Assembly: GCA_030849965.1 (NCBI GenBank)
Contig: JAVDKL010000001.1
Coordinates: 1,656,554 to 1,720,553 of the forward strand
Origin: Schauerella fraxinea
GTDB taxonomy: Bacteria > Pseudomonadota > Gammaproteobacteria > Burkholderiales > Burkholderiaceae_B
Reading direction: 5' to 3'
DNA length: 64,000 nt
Shown here: positions 17,070 through 26,235 of the stretch, in pieces
Position numbering within the stretch: the first letter of the stretch is position 1
How the letters are laid out: each line of letters opens with the position of its first letter
Notes under the pieces: generated by a model
Seen by the model: only the letters and a program-made list of their open reading frames with translations
Told to the model about the DNA's origin: nothing
Database searches by the model: none
Program-made: the position numbers and the translations under genes

Positions 17070-18073
17070 GCGACACCGCCGTTATCGAATTGCGCGATCT
17101 GCGCAAGCGATTCGAACCCCGTCCCGATCTCGCCCAGCGTCTCCTGACGATGGCCGGCAAGACGATGCCCAAGCGCACCGTGCATGCCGTCAACGGTGTG
17201 GACCTCACGCTTGCACGCGGTGAAGTCGTGGGCCTGGTGGGCGAATCGGGCTGTGGCAAATCCACGCTCGGCCGCATGGTGGCCGGGCTGATCCGTCCCA
17301 CCGAAGGCACCGTGACCTACAAGGGTCGCGATGCCGCCACGCTGACGGGCCGCGACAAGCTTGAATACACGCTCGGCGTGCAAATGATCTTTCAGGATCC
17401 GCAAGCATCGCTCAATCCGCGTCAGCGTCTGCACAAGATCCTCGGCGAATCGCTGCGCGTGCATAACCTGGCTGCATCCAAGGATGTGCCGGGACGCGTC
17501 GATCAGGCCTTGTCCGAAGTGGGCTTGAGCGCCGAATACCGCGATCGTTTTCCACATCAGATTTCCGGCGGTCAACGCCAGCGCATCGGCATCGCCCGCG
17601 CGCTGATGGTGCAACCCTCGTTTCTGGTGTGCGATGAGCCGGTGGCCGCGCTCGACGTGTCGATCCAGGCGCAGGTGATCAACCTGTTCATGGATCTGCG
17701 CGATCGCCATGGATTCACGTATCTCTTCATCAGCCACGATCTGGGCGTGGTGCGCCACATCTCGGATCGCGTGGCCATCATGTATCTGGGCCGCATCGTC
17801 GAGATCGCGCCGGCGCGCGAGATTTTTGCCCGCGCCAATCATCCGTACACGCAAGCCCTGCTCACCGAGATGCCCAATGTGGCGCAACGCGGCCGCAATT
17901 TCACCCCCATCAAGGGTGAGATTCCGTCGCCATTGAACCCGCCGTCGGGGTGCACTTTTCACCCACGCTGCCCGCATGCCATGCCCCGCTGCAAGGTCGA
18001 AGAGCCCGTGCTCAAAGACATCGCTTCGGGTCACCGCTCCGCCTGTTTCCTTAACGATACGAGTGCCGCATGA
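17066..18073 (+). CDS. Peptide ABC transporter ATP-binding protein (DppF-like)
   Basis: A 335-residue ATPase, partner of the DppD-like protein. Walker A GESGCGKST, signature QISGGQRQRIGIARAL, Walker B LVCDEPVAALDVS and the C-terminal CTFHPRCPHAMPRC motif are present. The N-terminus carries the DppF-type leader with an R-K-R-F segment before the core domain. Its stop overlaps the start of the hydrolase gene by 4 bp. Confidence 0.92.
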   Translation: MSDTAVIELRDLRKRFEPRPDLAQRLLTMAGKTMPKRTVHAVNGVDLTLARGEVVGLVGESGCGKSTLGRMVAGLIRPTEGTVTYKGRDAATLTGRDKLEYTLGVQMIFQDPQASLNPRQRLHKILGESLRVHNLAASKDVPGRVDQALSEVGLSAEYRDRFPHQISGGQRQRIGIARALMVQPSFLVCDEPVAALDVSIQAQVINLFMDLRDRHGFTYLFISHDLGVVRHISDRVAIMYLGRIVEIAPAREIFARANHPYTQALLTEMPNVAQRGRNFTPIKGEIPSPLNPPSGCTFHPRCPHAMPRCKVEEPVLKDIASGHRSACFLNDTSAA

Positions 18074-18960
18074 CCGATATCAACGCCTTGCGCGACGTGC
18101 TGTCGCAATCCGGCCGCCAATGTGTGGCTTACGTCGACCAGGCCGGCAACCCCGACCGTCCGTTGGCGCTGAACACCTATCGCGGCAAGGGCTACACCCC
18201 TGATCGCCCGGTGGTACTAGTGCAGCACGGCGTGCTGCGCAACGGCGACGATTACTGCGACTTCTGGATGCCGGCCGCCGACAAGCATGGCCTCTTGATC
18301 ATTGCGCCCACGTTTTCGGACGCCGATTGGCCTGGGCTGGACAGCTACAACAACGGCCGTGTCACGGATGCCGAGGGCCGCGTGCGCCCGGTTGAAGACT
18401 GGACCTACGCCATCCTCGAACGCCTCTGGGCGGACGTGCGCGCCACCGGCGTCACGCAACGCGAGCGTGCGCATCTCTTCGGTCACTCGGCCGGCGGGCA
18501 ATTCGTGCATCGCCTGATGAGCAGCCAATCGCATGCGCCCTTCGAAGCTGTCGTGGCATCAAACTCGGGCTGGTACACGTTGCCCGATCGCGGCCTCGAT
18601 TTTCCCGAAGGAATGAACATCGCAGGCTTGAGCGACGCGCATCTCGAGCGCCTGCTCGGCTATCCGCTGCTGCTGTTGCTGGGCGAATGCGATAACGACG
18701 TCAACGCGCCCAACCTGCCGGCCAACCCCGAAGCCTTGCGCCAGGGCCCGCACCGCTTCGCGCGTGGCCACAACTATTTCGCCGCAGGTAAAGCCGCCGC
18801 CGAACGCCTGGGGTTACCCTTCAACTGGCAAGTGCAGAACGTGCCGCACATCGGCCACGATGGCCGTTCGATGTCGGCCGTAGCGGCCAGCCTGTGGTTT
18901 GAAGGCAAGATGCCGACCGATGAAGAACTTGTTCGCCTGGCTGGCAGCCAGGTCGCCTAA
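18070..18960 (+). CDS. Alpha/beta hydrolase
   Basis: A 296-residue cytoplasmic hydrolase without a signal peptide. The nucleophile elbow GHSAGGQ (Ser 140), an acid in LLGECDNDV (Asp 208) and the base in PHIGHDG (His 263) give a plausible catalytic triad; VLVQHGVLRNGDDY is the oxyanion region. The fold resembles poly(3-hydroxybutyrate) depolymerase-like or dienelactone-hydrolase-like enzymes, but no specific substrate can be claimed. Being inside a peptide-importer operon next to an M20 peptidase suggests that it acts on the imported compound, perhaps an ester or amide. Confidence 0.8.
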   Translation: MTDINALRDVLSQSGRQCVAYVDQAGNPDRPLALNTYRGKGYTPDRPVVLVQHGVLRNGDDYCDFWMPAADKHGLLIIAPTFSDADWPGLDSYNNGRVTDAEGRVRPVEDWTYAILERLWADVRATGVTQRERAHLFGHSAGGQFVHRLMSSQSHAPFEAVVASNSGWYTLPDRGLDFPEGMNIAGLSDAHLERLLGYPLLLLLGECDNDVNAPNLPANPEALRQGPHRFARGHNYFAAGKAAAERLGLPFNWQVQNVPHIGHDGRSMSAVAASLWFEGKMPTDEELVRLAGSQVA

Positions 18961-18979
18961 TTTCATAGTGGAGAAAAGC

Positions 18980-20110
18980 ATGTCCGTAGAACGAAGCGCC
19001 GACCAGTTGGTCGACGGCATCAGCACCTGGGTACGCTTGGAATCGCCCTCGCACGCCCCCGATACGCTGAGGGCCATGGCCAAATTGATCAGCGACCAGG
19101 CGCGCACCGCCGGCCTGACCGTGACCGAAACCGACCACGGCCCCGCCACCGGTCCGTCGCTCACGATCACCAATCGTGCCGCCGGCGACGATCGCAAAGG
19201 CATCCTGATTCTCGCGCACTACGACACGGTTCACCCTGTGGGCACGCTCACCAAGAACGACTGCCGCATCGAAGACGGCAAGTTGTTCGGCCCCGGCACC
19301 TACGACATGAAGGGCGGCACGTACCTCGCGCTGACCGCACTGGGCGATCTGTCCGGCGCCGGCGACACGCAACTGCCGGTCGAATTTTTGATCGTGCCCG
19401 ACGAAGAAGTCGGCAGCCTGAACTCGCGTCCCACCATCGAGTCCCATGCGGCCCGCGCCAAGTACACGCTGGTGTGCGAACCGGCGCGCGCCAATGGCGG
19501 ACGCTGTGTGTCGGCCCGCAAGGGCACGGGCTTCATCACGGTGGAAGCGCACGGCCGTCCGTCGCACGCCGGCGTGGCGCACGAAAAGGGCCGCAGCGCC
19601 ATTCGCGAAATCGCCCATCAAGTGCTCGCACTCGAAGCGATGACCGACTACCAACGCGGCATCACGGTAAGCGTGGGCAAGATCGAAGGCGGCACCACCA
19701 CCAACGTGGTGCCCTCGTTTGCCAAGATCACGGTCGACTTCCGCATCCCCGATCCGGAAGCCGGCGTGGAACTGAAAGCGAAAGTGGATGCGCTCACTGC
19801 GCACGATCCCGACGTCAAGCTCGTCGTGAACTTCGACCTCAATCGCCCGCCGATGCCGCGCACCGAAGAAACCGGTGAATTGCTCAAGACCGTGCAGGCC
19901 TACGCGACCCAAGCCGGGTTTGCGTTGGAAGAAGCGCCGATGACCGGCGGCGGCAGCGATGCCAACTTTACGGCCGCGCTGGGCGTGCCCACGCTGGACG
20001 GTTTGGGTGCAGACGGCGACGGCGCCCACACGCTCTTCGAACACATCCTGATTGCTACCCTGCCCGAGCGTTTGAAGTTCTGGCAGTTGACGCTCAAGCA
20101 ATTGGCGTAA
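18980..20110 (+). CDS. M20-family metallopeptidase (carboxypeptidase G2-like)
   Basis: A 376-residue zinc peptidase. Metal-binding motifs are visible in order: LILAHYDTVHPVG, GPGTYDMKGG, and VPDEEVGS with the catalytic glutamate pair. The dimerisation/lid domain lies about 175-290. No signal peptide, so it is cytoplasmic. I used the ATG at 18980, preceded by GGAGAA, rather than the longer frame starting at 18899, which overlaps the hydrolase gene. M20 enzymes of this subgroup remove C-terminal glutamate or other residues from peptides and N-acyl amino acids. The gene probably completes catabolism of what the ABC transporter brings in. Confidence 0.88.
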   Translation: MSVERSADQLVDGISTWVRLESPSHAPDTLRAMAKLISDQARTAGLTVTETDHGPATGPSLTITNRAAGDDRKGILILAHYDTVHPVGTLTKNDCRIEDGKLFGPGTYDMKGGTYLALTALGDLSGAGDTQLPVEFLIVPDEEVGSLNSRPTIESHAARAKYTLVCEPARANGGRCVSARKGTGFITVEAHGRPSHAGVAHEKGRSAIREIAHQVLALEAMTDYQRGITVSVGKIEGGTTTNVVPSFAKITVDFRIPDPEAGVELKAKVDALTAHDPDVKLVVNFDLNRPPMPRTEETGELLKTVQAYATQAGFALEEAPMTGGGSDANFTAALGVPTLDGLGADGDGAHTLFEHILIATLPERLKFWQLTLKQLA

Positions 20111-20117
20111 GCGACGA

Positions 20118-20141
20118 CGGCATCGCCGCAAGGCGATGCCG
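20118..20141. terminator. Perfect 10-bp hairpin with GCAA tetraloop after the peptide operon
   Basis: CGGCATCGCC-GCAA-GGCGATGCCG starts 7 bp after the M20 peptidase stop. The GNRA tetraloop makes it very stable. No T tract follows, so it may protect the 3' end rather than terminate. Confidence 0.45.
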
Positions 20142-20206
20142 GCTGAGCACGCCCTGCAGCGCTACCCGCGCCGGCCCCAGCACCGCCAAACGCATACAAT
20201 CGGCGC

Positions 20207-21034
20207 ATGGATCCCACACCTGAGTTCTGGCGCGATCCGGCAATGCCCTACGCCGAAAGCCGCCGCGCTTGCCACAGCCGAACCTGCTACAAGCCACATA
20301 GTCACCCAACCTATTCCATAGGCGCGGTCGATCACGGCACTAGCCGTTTTACCGGTACAAATGACGGTCCCGTCACCCTGCAATCGGGTGCGGTGGTATT
20401 CGTGCCTGCCACGCGAGTGCATGCCTGCAACCCCATGCCCGGCAGCGCATGGAGCTATCAAATGCTGCACCTGGACGCCGAGTGGTTATCCAACGTTCGG
20501 CGGGAGTACGCGCCGATGCAGACGCCAATGCAACCTGAATGCGCGGCGACGGATCCGATCCGCATCGTGACCGAACCTGCAGTCTATGCGCGCTTTTGCC
20601 GTCTCAATACACTGCTGTTTTCACACGCCGATGCCGACGATAAGGAAGCGGCGTTGATCGAATTCATTGGCGAGTGCGACGAAGCGCAGGGCCTGCACAT
20701 CGACGTTCCCGCGGCCCCCGACCGTGCACAGCGACAGATCATGCCGGTGCTGGATCTTCTGCGGCGCAATCAGGCCTGCGACACCAGCCTCACCGAGCTG
20801 GCACGCACGGCAGGTGTAAGCCGCTATCGGTTGATACGCGTCTTCCGCGCCGCCACCGGCATGACGCCGCACGCCTGGATATTGAATCGACGCGTCAATC
20901 TTGCGCGCGAACGGATTCGTTCAGGCGCAGACATCGCCGGCGTGGCGCACGACCTCGGCTTTGCCGATCAGGCGCACTTTCAACGGGTGTTCAAGGCGCA
21001 CACCGGCATTACGCCAGGCGGCTTCCGGCGCTGA
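20207..21034 (+). CDS. AraC-family transcriptional regulator
   Basis: A 275-residue regulator with an N-terminal cupin-like sensor (HSHPTYSIGAVDHG, VFVPATRVHACNP) and a C-terminal pair of helix-turn-helix motifs (LARTAGVSRYRLIRVFRAAT; IAGVAHDLGFADQAHFQRVF). This layout is common in AraC proteins controlling an adjacent LysE-type exporter, which indeed follows at 21149. The inducer, perhaps an amino acid, would bind the cupin domain. Confidence 0.9.
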   Translation: MDPTPEFWRDPAMPYAESRRACHSRTCYKPHSHPTYSIGAVDHGTSRFTGTNDGPVTLQSGAVVFVPATRVHACNPMPGSAWSYQMLHLDAEWLSNVRREYAPMQTPMQPECAATDPIRIVTEPAVYARFCRLNTLLFSHADADDKEAALIEFIGECDEAQGLHIDVPAAPDRAQRQIMPVLDLLRRNQACDTSLTELARTAGVSRYRLIRVFRAATGMTPHAWILNRRVNLARERIRSGADIAGVAHDLGFADQAHFQRVFKAHTGITPGGFRR

Positions 21035-21148
21035 GCACGCCGCATGGCGGCCCCACTGAGATGGCGGCAGTTTTGTGCACGCCAGGCTGCTGCAATTTTC
21101 TTCAATACACGCGTATTCGGGCTGGGCACACTGCGATGAAATACTCGG

Positions 21149-21805
21149 ATGTCCACCGGAATGCAGCAGTTTCTGATCCTTGCCGCAGCGCATTTTCTAG
21201 CGCTGCTCTCACCCGGCCCTGACTTTTTTCTGATTGCGCGAACGTCACTTTCCGCCGGCTGGCGCATCGCCAGTGGCGCGTGCCTGGGCATCGCGGTCGC
21301 CAATGGCGTCTTCATCATCGCGGCCTTTGCCGGGGCCGCAGCACTGCAGCCCGATAGCGCCACGTTCGTGTCGCTGCAATTGGCAGGATGCGCGTATCTG
21401 CTCTACCTCGGCATCCTCTTCATCCGCCACGCGGGCGCCAACACCTTGATGGACGTGCATTTAAAAAAGCTAGGCAACCGCAGACCCGCGCAGCATGCCC
21501 TGGCATGGTGGCGCGCTGCCGGAATGGGGTTTCTATCCGGCATCCTTAATCCCAAGAACGCGCTGTTCTATGCCAGCCTGGCAACGATGCTCGCGGGCGC
21601 CCATACCGGCGCGGGATGGAAAACCTTCTACGGCGCCTGGATGTTCAGCGTCGTGCTGCTATGGGATTTGCTGGTGGCCGTGCTCATCGGCAACCAGTCT
21701 GTGTTGCGGCGTTTTGCGCGTGCACTGCCTGGGTTGGAGCGCAGCTCGGGGGTCGTGTTGATTCTCTTGGCACTAGGCGTTATCGCCGTTCTCATCACCC
21801 CGTGA
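21149..21805 (+). CDS. LysE/RhtB-family amino acid exporter
   Basis: A 218-residue membrane protein with about six hydrophobic segments. The family signature is present at the start (LSPGPDFFLIARTSLSAG) and in the middle (GFLSGILNPKNALFYASL). These proteins export amino acids or derivatives. Lies 115 bp after the AraC gene on the same strand, its probable regulator. The ATG at 21161 is an alternative start, giving a four-residue shorter protein. Confidence 0.88.
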   Translation: MSTGMQQFLILAAAHFLALLSPGPDFFLIARTSLSAGWRIASGACLGIAVANGVFIIAAFAGAAALQPDSATFVSLQLAGCAYLLYLGILFIRHAGANTLMDVHLKKLGNRRPAQHALAWWRAAGMGFLSGILNPKNALFYASLATMLAGAHTGAGWKTFYGAWMFSVVLLWDLLVAVLIGNQSVLRRFARALPGLERSSGVVLILLALGVIAVLITP

Positions 21806-21814
21806 CCAGGCGAC

Positions 21815-21903
21815 AAAAAAAACCGAATCCTGCGTGTGAAGCGCTCCCGGAACATTGAACAAAGCGTTCAGTTTTCCGCGGTGCATTCAACATCAGGATT
21901 CGG
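21815..21903 (-). terminator. Long-stem terminator of the metallophosphoesterase gene
   Basis: The arms CCGAATCCTG (21823-21832) and CAGGATTCGG (21894-21903) enclose a smaller TGAAC/GTTCA stem. On the minus strand the outer stem is followed directly by eight T residues (positions 21822-21815). Confidence 0.7.
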
Positions 21904-21933
21904 CGCGCTTTCAAGCCCGCTGCGTGACGCGAA

Positions 21934-24246
21934 TTACTTCAACGTCAACGCCTGCTGCCCCACCGGCGTCACGGTGCGGCCGTTCAAGTCCACGGCGAAC
22001 TTCATGTTCGGCGGCGCCTGGGTCACGCGGCTCATTGCTTCAAACAACGGCTTGAAGCGCGACTGGAATACCGTGCCGATCGCGTTGCTATCGGCCGGCT
22101 TGCCGCCTGCGGCCTTGATCGTGGCCGTCGACGTACCCAATGCCGCATTGAATGCGCGGTACATCGCCGCACGCGGTTGCACGTCGGCATACGCCAACTC
22201 GCCCGCATTGAACAAGCGATGGAAATCCGTTGCCATGTCGATACCGGGCACCGCTGCCAGGTCGCTCATCGCCAAGCCTTGCGCGCTCGCCAGCTGCGTG
22301 GCCCGCACGCGCGCCGCATCCAGATCGGCCGTGAACCGCGCCGTATCGTTCGCCGCGGGCGCCGCACCATCGGCCGCCGTGCAGGTGGTCAGATCGACCG
22401 GAAAGCCCCCATCGCGTTGCAACTGCGCGAGGGTCACCGGCGTCTGCAGCACGGCCAAGGTGAGCAACTGATCTGCCGTGAGCTTGGTCACCATCTCGCG
22501 CATCTCGCACGGCCAGTTGTTCTGCAGGAAGCGCAGGCGCGTGAGTTCGGAGATGTGCCACGACGCAAACTCGCGATACGACTTCGCGTTCAACGCATCC
22601 TTGTTCCACAAGATGCTGCCGGGTTGCGATTCGAGGTACGCATGCTCAGTGGCGTAGTGCTCGAACAGCTCATTGAAGCGCGGCACGTGTTCCAGCACGA
22701 CCGTATCGATATCGACCTGATTGCCGGCCTTGAACTCGGCCAGCTTATAGGCCGGCACGTACGCAGCCAGCGACGGCACCTGCACATTGACCAGATAGTT
22801 TTCGCCGTTGTAGATCGCCGTATCGTTGGTGTGCAGATGACCCGCGAAGTGCAACTGCACACCCGTCGCGGCCGCTGCCACGGTGGTGGCATCCGTAGGC
22901 TTGCGCTTCAGGTCCAGACCGCTTTCACCGAAGATCTGCGCGATCTGCTCGTTGCTGTTCTTGTAGAACTGCACCATCGGATAGTGGCCTGTGGTGATCA
23001 GCGTTTTGCCTTGCGCCTTGGCGCGGGCCGACACATCCTGCATCCACGCCACCACATGCTGCTTGTGCGTGACCATGCGGTTCCAGCCCGCATCGCCCGA
23101 GCCGGCGAAGTTATCGGCGCGCGTGCGTTGCGCGAGATCGGCATTGGCTTGCGGGATATACACGTTCGAATCCACCGCCATCACCCACACGCCCGGGATC
23201 GGCTCGACCAGATAGGTTGCGTCCGGCGTCTTCAGGCATTGCGTGTAATCCGCCTGCTTGAACGTATCGCCCGTGCCTTCGCGGCAGATTTCATATTGAC
23301 GCGTATCGGCGCCCGACTCGCGTTGCGCTTGCGGCAGGCTGTAGCCCTCCACCGTGCGGTACGAACTGTAGGGGGTTTCCCAGTACGTGTATTTGGCTTG
23401 CGGCGTGGAGCCATACAAGCTCATGAATGCCATCAGCGGCTCGTAGCCCAACTGCTGGATTTCTTCGGTACACACCGTGGGCAGATCGGCGCCGGCCGCC
23501 TGCTTCAACGCCCATGAGCTGGTGTAGTTGGCGCACTCCGAGGCGCCGCCCTTGCTGTAGATGCGCTGCGTTTTGCCGCCCACACCCAGGAAGTCACTTT
23601 TTCCTGCCGCCATCGTGAAGGGGCGCACGGGATCGTGATTGCCGAATGTGGCCAGAAATTCGACCCCGTGGCGTGCCGCGTACTCGTCCATGATGCGCTT
23701 CAAGCCACGCATGTGCACAGGTTGACCGTCATCGCTGAAGTCACCCGGCAACACGATGAGCTTTACGCCTTTCGCGACCGCGTCGTCCAGCGCCGCACGA
23801 AATGCGAAGTAATTTTCGTTGAACAAGCGCGTAGACGTAAGCTGCGCGTACATCGTACGGATCGTCGCGTTTTGATTACTGGCGCGCGTGGGCAGGCCTG
23901 CGAACGAGCCGTCTTCGAACTGGCCATACACGTCATGAAAGTGAACATCGGAAATGAACGCCACCTTCACAGCGGGTGTCGAAGGCGTTTCGCCGCCTGG
24001 GTCCGTGACGGGAGGGGTGGTGGGGTCGGGATTGCCGGGCGTGGGCGGTTCGGTGGGCGGCGTGCCTGTGTCAGGTGGCGTGCCGCCGCCCGGGGTGCCG
24101 ACGACTGGCGGTGTGCCGCCCCCCGGCGTCTCCACCACCGGCGGCGTGACGGCGCCGTTATCGTCATCGTCATCACCACCACACGCCGTCAACGCAAACG
24201 CCGCGGCCACCACCACCGCCAACCGGCGTTTCTGAAATCCCAACAT
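21934..24246 (-). CDS. Lipoprotein metallophosphoesterase (calcineurin-like)
   Basis: A 770-residue exported lipoprotein. The N-terminus has a lipobox (LTAC) followed by a run of aspartates and a 60-residue Pro/Gly/Thr linker containing a duplicated 11-residue unit (TPPVV-TPGGG). The phosphoesterase core shows the metal motifs FISDVHFHD, LPGDFSDDG, GNHDP and later GHYP and HFAGHLHTND, as expected for a binuclear calcineurin-like enzyme. The C-terminal 250 residues are unassigned. It probably acts in the periplasm or on the cell surface on a phosphoester. I used the ATG at 24246, five bases after AAGGTGG, instead of the GTG three codons upstream. Confidence 0.85.
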   Translation of the reverse strand: MLGFQKRRLAVVVAAAFALTACGGDDDDDNGAVTPPVVETPGGGTPPVVGTPGGGTPPDTGTPPTEPPTPGNPDPTTPPVTDPGGETPSTPAVKVAFISDVHFHDVYGQFEDGSFAGLPTRASNQNATIRTMYAQLTSTRLFNENYFAFRAALDDAVAKGVKLIVLPGDFSDDGQPVHMRGLKRIMDEYAARHGVEFLATFGNHDPVRPFTMAAGKSDFLGVGGKTQRIYSKGGASECANYTSSWALKQAAGADLPTVCTEEIQQLGYEPLMAFMSLYGSTPQAKYTYWETPYSSYRTVEGYSLPQAQRESGADTRQYEICREGTGDTFKQADYTQCLKTPDATYLVEPIPGVWVMAVDSNVYIPQANADLAQRTRADNFAGSGDAGWNRMVTHKQHVVAWMQDVSARAKAQGKTLITTGHYPMVQFYKNSNEQIAQIFGESGLDLKRKPTDATTVAAAATGVQLHFAGHLHTNDTAIYNGENYLVNVQVPSLAAYVPAYKLAEFKAGNQVDIDTVVLEHVPRFNELFEHYATEHAYLESQPGSILWNKDALNAKSYREFASWHISELTRLRFLQNNWPCEMREMVTKLTADQLLTLAVLQTPVTLAQLQRDGGFPVDLTTCTAADGAAPAANDTARFTADLDAARVRATQLASAQGLAMSDLAAVPGIDMATDFHRLFNAGELAYADVQPRAAMYRAFNAALGTSTATIKAAGGKPADSNAIGTVFQSRFKPLFEAMSRVTQAPPNMKFAVDLNGRTVTPVGQQALTLK

Positions 24247-24407
24247 CGCTGCCACCTTACAAACTCATGAAAGGCGGTCATAGTGACGCGCGAATATGTA
24301 CGGGGTGTGGCAATGGTGAAATGAAACCCGATCGGCAACGTGACATGACGATGCCGCCAGCCCATGCCGCCCGGCGTTGCTGATCACGACGCCCTGAACC
24401 GAACCCG

Positions 24408-25964
24408 CTACAGTTGATTCTCGATCGGCAGCCAGCTCAACACGCGAACGCTGGCACGTTGCCACCATGAGGTTTCCGGATCCACATCCAACTGGGTCGG
24501 CGGAGTGGTGCGGCGATCCTCCCACACCAGGCGATCGTCGCGCAGTTGCACGCGATAGCTGTGATCGGGCCCGGTATGCAACGTGAAGAGCGCCATCACC
24601 TCTTTTGCGACGTCGGCATTGTCGAAGAGCAGCCCCATTTCCGTATTCAACCGCACCGAGCGTGGATCGAAATTGAACGACCCCACGAAGCCCCGCTGCC
24701 CATCGACGATGAACGCCTTGGTATGCAGGCTGGCCCCACTCGATCCAAACAGACTCGTGTCGGTATCGCCAAACGGCATGAGCTCATACAACCGTACGCC
24801 ACCGCGCAGCAAGGCTTCGCGATAGCGTGAATAGCCGCTGTGTACCGCCGCCACATCGTTCGATGCCAGCGAGTTGGTCAGCACCGTGACCTGACGGCCC
24901 TGCTGTGCGGCATCGATCAACTGCTGCGTGCCGTCGGCCCCCGGCACAAAGTAAGGCGAAATGATCGACAGATCCTGAGTCGCGGTGCGCCCCACCGCGA
25001 GAATATCCTCGATCAACCAGTTGCTTTCGTCGCCCTCGCCCAGTGCCTTCTCGGGCGGGTCCGACACGATGCGTGCCGACGCCGTCCAATGCGGACGCTT
25101 CGACCCATCGAGATACGCGCCCACCGTGGCCGAGCGCGCAACGTGCGAGAGATAGGGTTCTGCCTCGGCACTCGAACGGAGCGTACGCGAGCTATTGCGC
25201 AATCCATCGAGCGTGAGCGTCGTGCGCTCGCGCAGCGCATCGATGGGCAGCACTGCGCGGCTATTCCAGAACGCATCGAAGATGCCGGCCGCCTCACCCA
25301 CGGCGCGCCCCAACACCAGCACGTCGGCGTCGAGAAAATTGGTGGCATGCGCTGCATCGAAATACTCGTCGCCGATGTTGCGGCCCCCCACCACGGCCAA
25401 TTGCCCGTCGACGATCCATGCCTTGTTATGCATGCGCCGATTGAGGCTCAACCCTCGCAACAACATCTCGACCGCACGCCCGATCGTGCCGCCGCGATTG
25501 CGCGATGGGTTGAAGAGCCGAATCTCGATATTGGGATGCTTGACCATGGCGCGCATCGCATCGTCGCCGCCATGAGCATTGATGTCGTCCAACAGCACCC
25601 GCACGCGCACGCCGCGATCGGCGGCGGCTAGCAGTTCGCCCGCCAGCAGGCGTCCTGTGAGATCGTCGTGCCACAGGTAATACTGCACATCCAAACTGCG
25701 CCCTGCATGCCGCGCCGAGAGTGCCCGGATGGCAAAGGCATCGGCGTTATCGGAAACGAGCACGAGGCCGCTTCGATCGGGATGGGCCGCCACCAAGGGC
25801 GCCACCGCGGCATCAATCATCGTTATGGGGCCGACCGGCGCAATCGAATGGCTCGGCTCGCCCATCGCCAAATCCGCAAATCGCCCATACGCATAGAGCG
25901 ACAGCCAAGATCCGACGACCAGGAGGGTTACCACGATAAGGATGAATCTCACCGCACGACGCAT
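24408..25964 (-). CDS. Phospholipase D-family / cardiolipin synthase-like protein (ClsC-type)
   Basis: A 518-residue protein with an N-terminal membrane helix (VRFILIVVTLLVVGSWLSL) and two HKD motifs: HNKAWIVDGQLAVVGGRN and HTKAFIVDGQRGFVGSFN. This pairing is typical of cardiolipin synthases of the YmdC/ClsC group, which transfer phosphatidyl groups between phospholipids. I used the ATG at 25964 with AGGA upstream. The reading frame stays open for 50 more codons to a GTG at 26114, but that stretch is made of 12-bp tandem repeats and is more likely leader DNA. Confidence 0.85.
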   Translation of the reverse strand: MRRAVRFILIVVTLLVVGSWLSLYAYGRFADLAMGEPSHSIAPVGPITMIDAAVAPLVAAHPDRSGLVLVSDNADAFAIRALSARHAGRSLDVQYYLWHDDLTGRLLAGELLAAADRGVRVRVLLDDINAHGGDDAMRAMVKHPNIEIRLFNPSRNRGGTIGRAVEMLLRGLSLNRRMHNKAWIVDGQLAVVGGRNIGDEYFDAAHATNFLDADVLVLGRAVGEAAGIFDAFWNSRAVLPIDALRERTTLTLDGLRNSSRTLRSSAEAEPYLSHVARSATVGAYLDGSKRPHWTASARIVSDPPEKALGEGDESNWLIEDILAVGRTATQDLSIISPYFVPGADGTQQLIDAAQQGRQVTVLTNSLASNDVAAVHSGYSRYREALLRGGVRLYELMPFGDTDTSLFGSSGASLHTKAFIVDGQRGFVGSFNFDPRSVRLNTEMGLLFDNADVAKEVMALFTLHTGPDHSYRVQLRDDRLVWEDRRTTPPTQLDVDPETSWWQRASVRVLSWLPIENQL

Positions 25965-26010
25965 ATGTTTTCCTGCCGGCCGCAAAGGTTGAAACGGGAT
26001 TGCTCGTCCA

Positions 26011-26107
26011 TATGGGCCTGCCGTATGGGCCTCGATACGGGCCGCCGTATTGGTCTCGATACGGGCCTCGATATGGGCCTCTAGACGAGCCTGCTTGAGC
26101 GGCCATT
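26011..26107. repeat. 12-bp tandem repeats upstream of the PLD gene
   Basis: About eight degenerate units of TATGGGCCTCGA type (for example TATGGGCCTCGA, TACGGGCCTCGA, TATTGGTCTCGA) lie in the leader of the PLD gene. The 12-bp period keeps the reading frame open on the minus strand. The GGGCCTGCC core also occurs in the 14-bp repeats at 7544-7613. Confidence 0.75.
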
Positions 26108-26235
26108 GAACCACGTCGAAAGCGCGGATTAGTTCGATCGTTTACTGCGCAATTTGCCGGTTCGATGGGCGCGGTCCTTGCTGAGGAAGGCCGCGGCGTC
26201 GCCGTCACCTTTGCGTGCTTACCTGGAGATAGGCA

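Noticed and set aside
22177-23517. 446-codon plus-strand frame opposite the metallophosphoesterase
   Set aside because: Antisense shadow of a well-supported gene; Arg/His-rich composition typical of GC-rich antisense frames.
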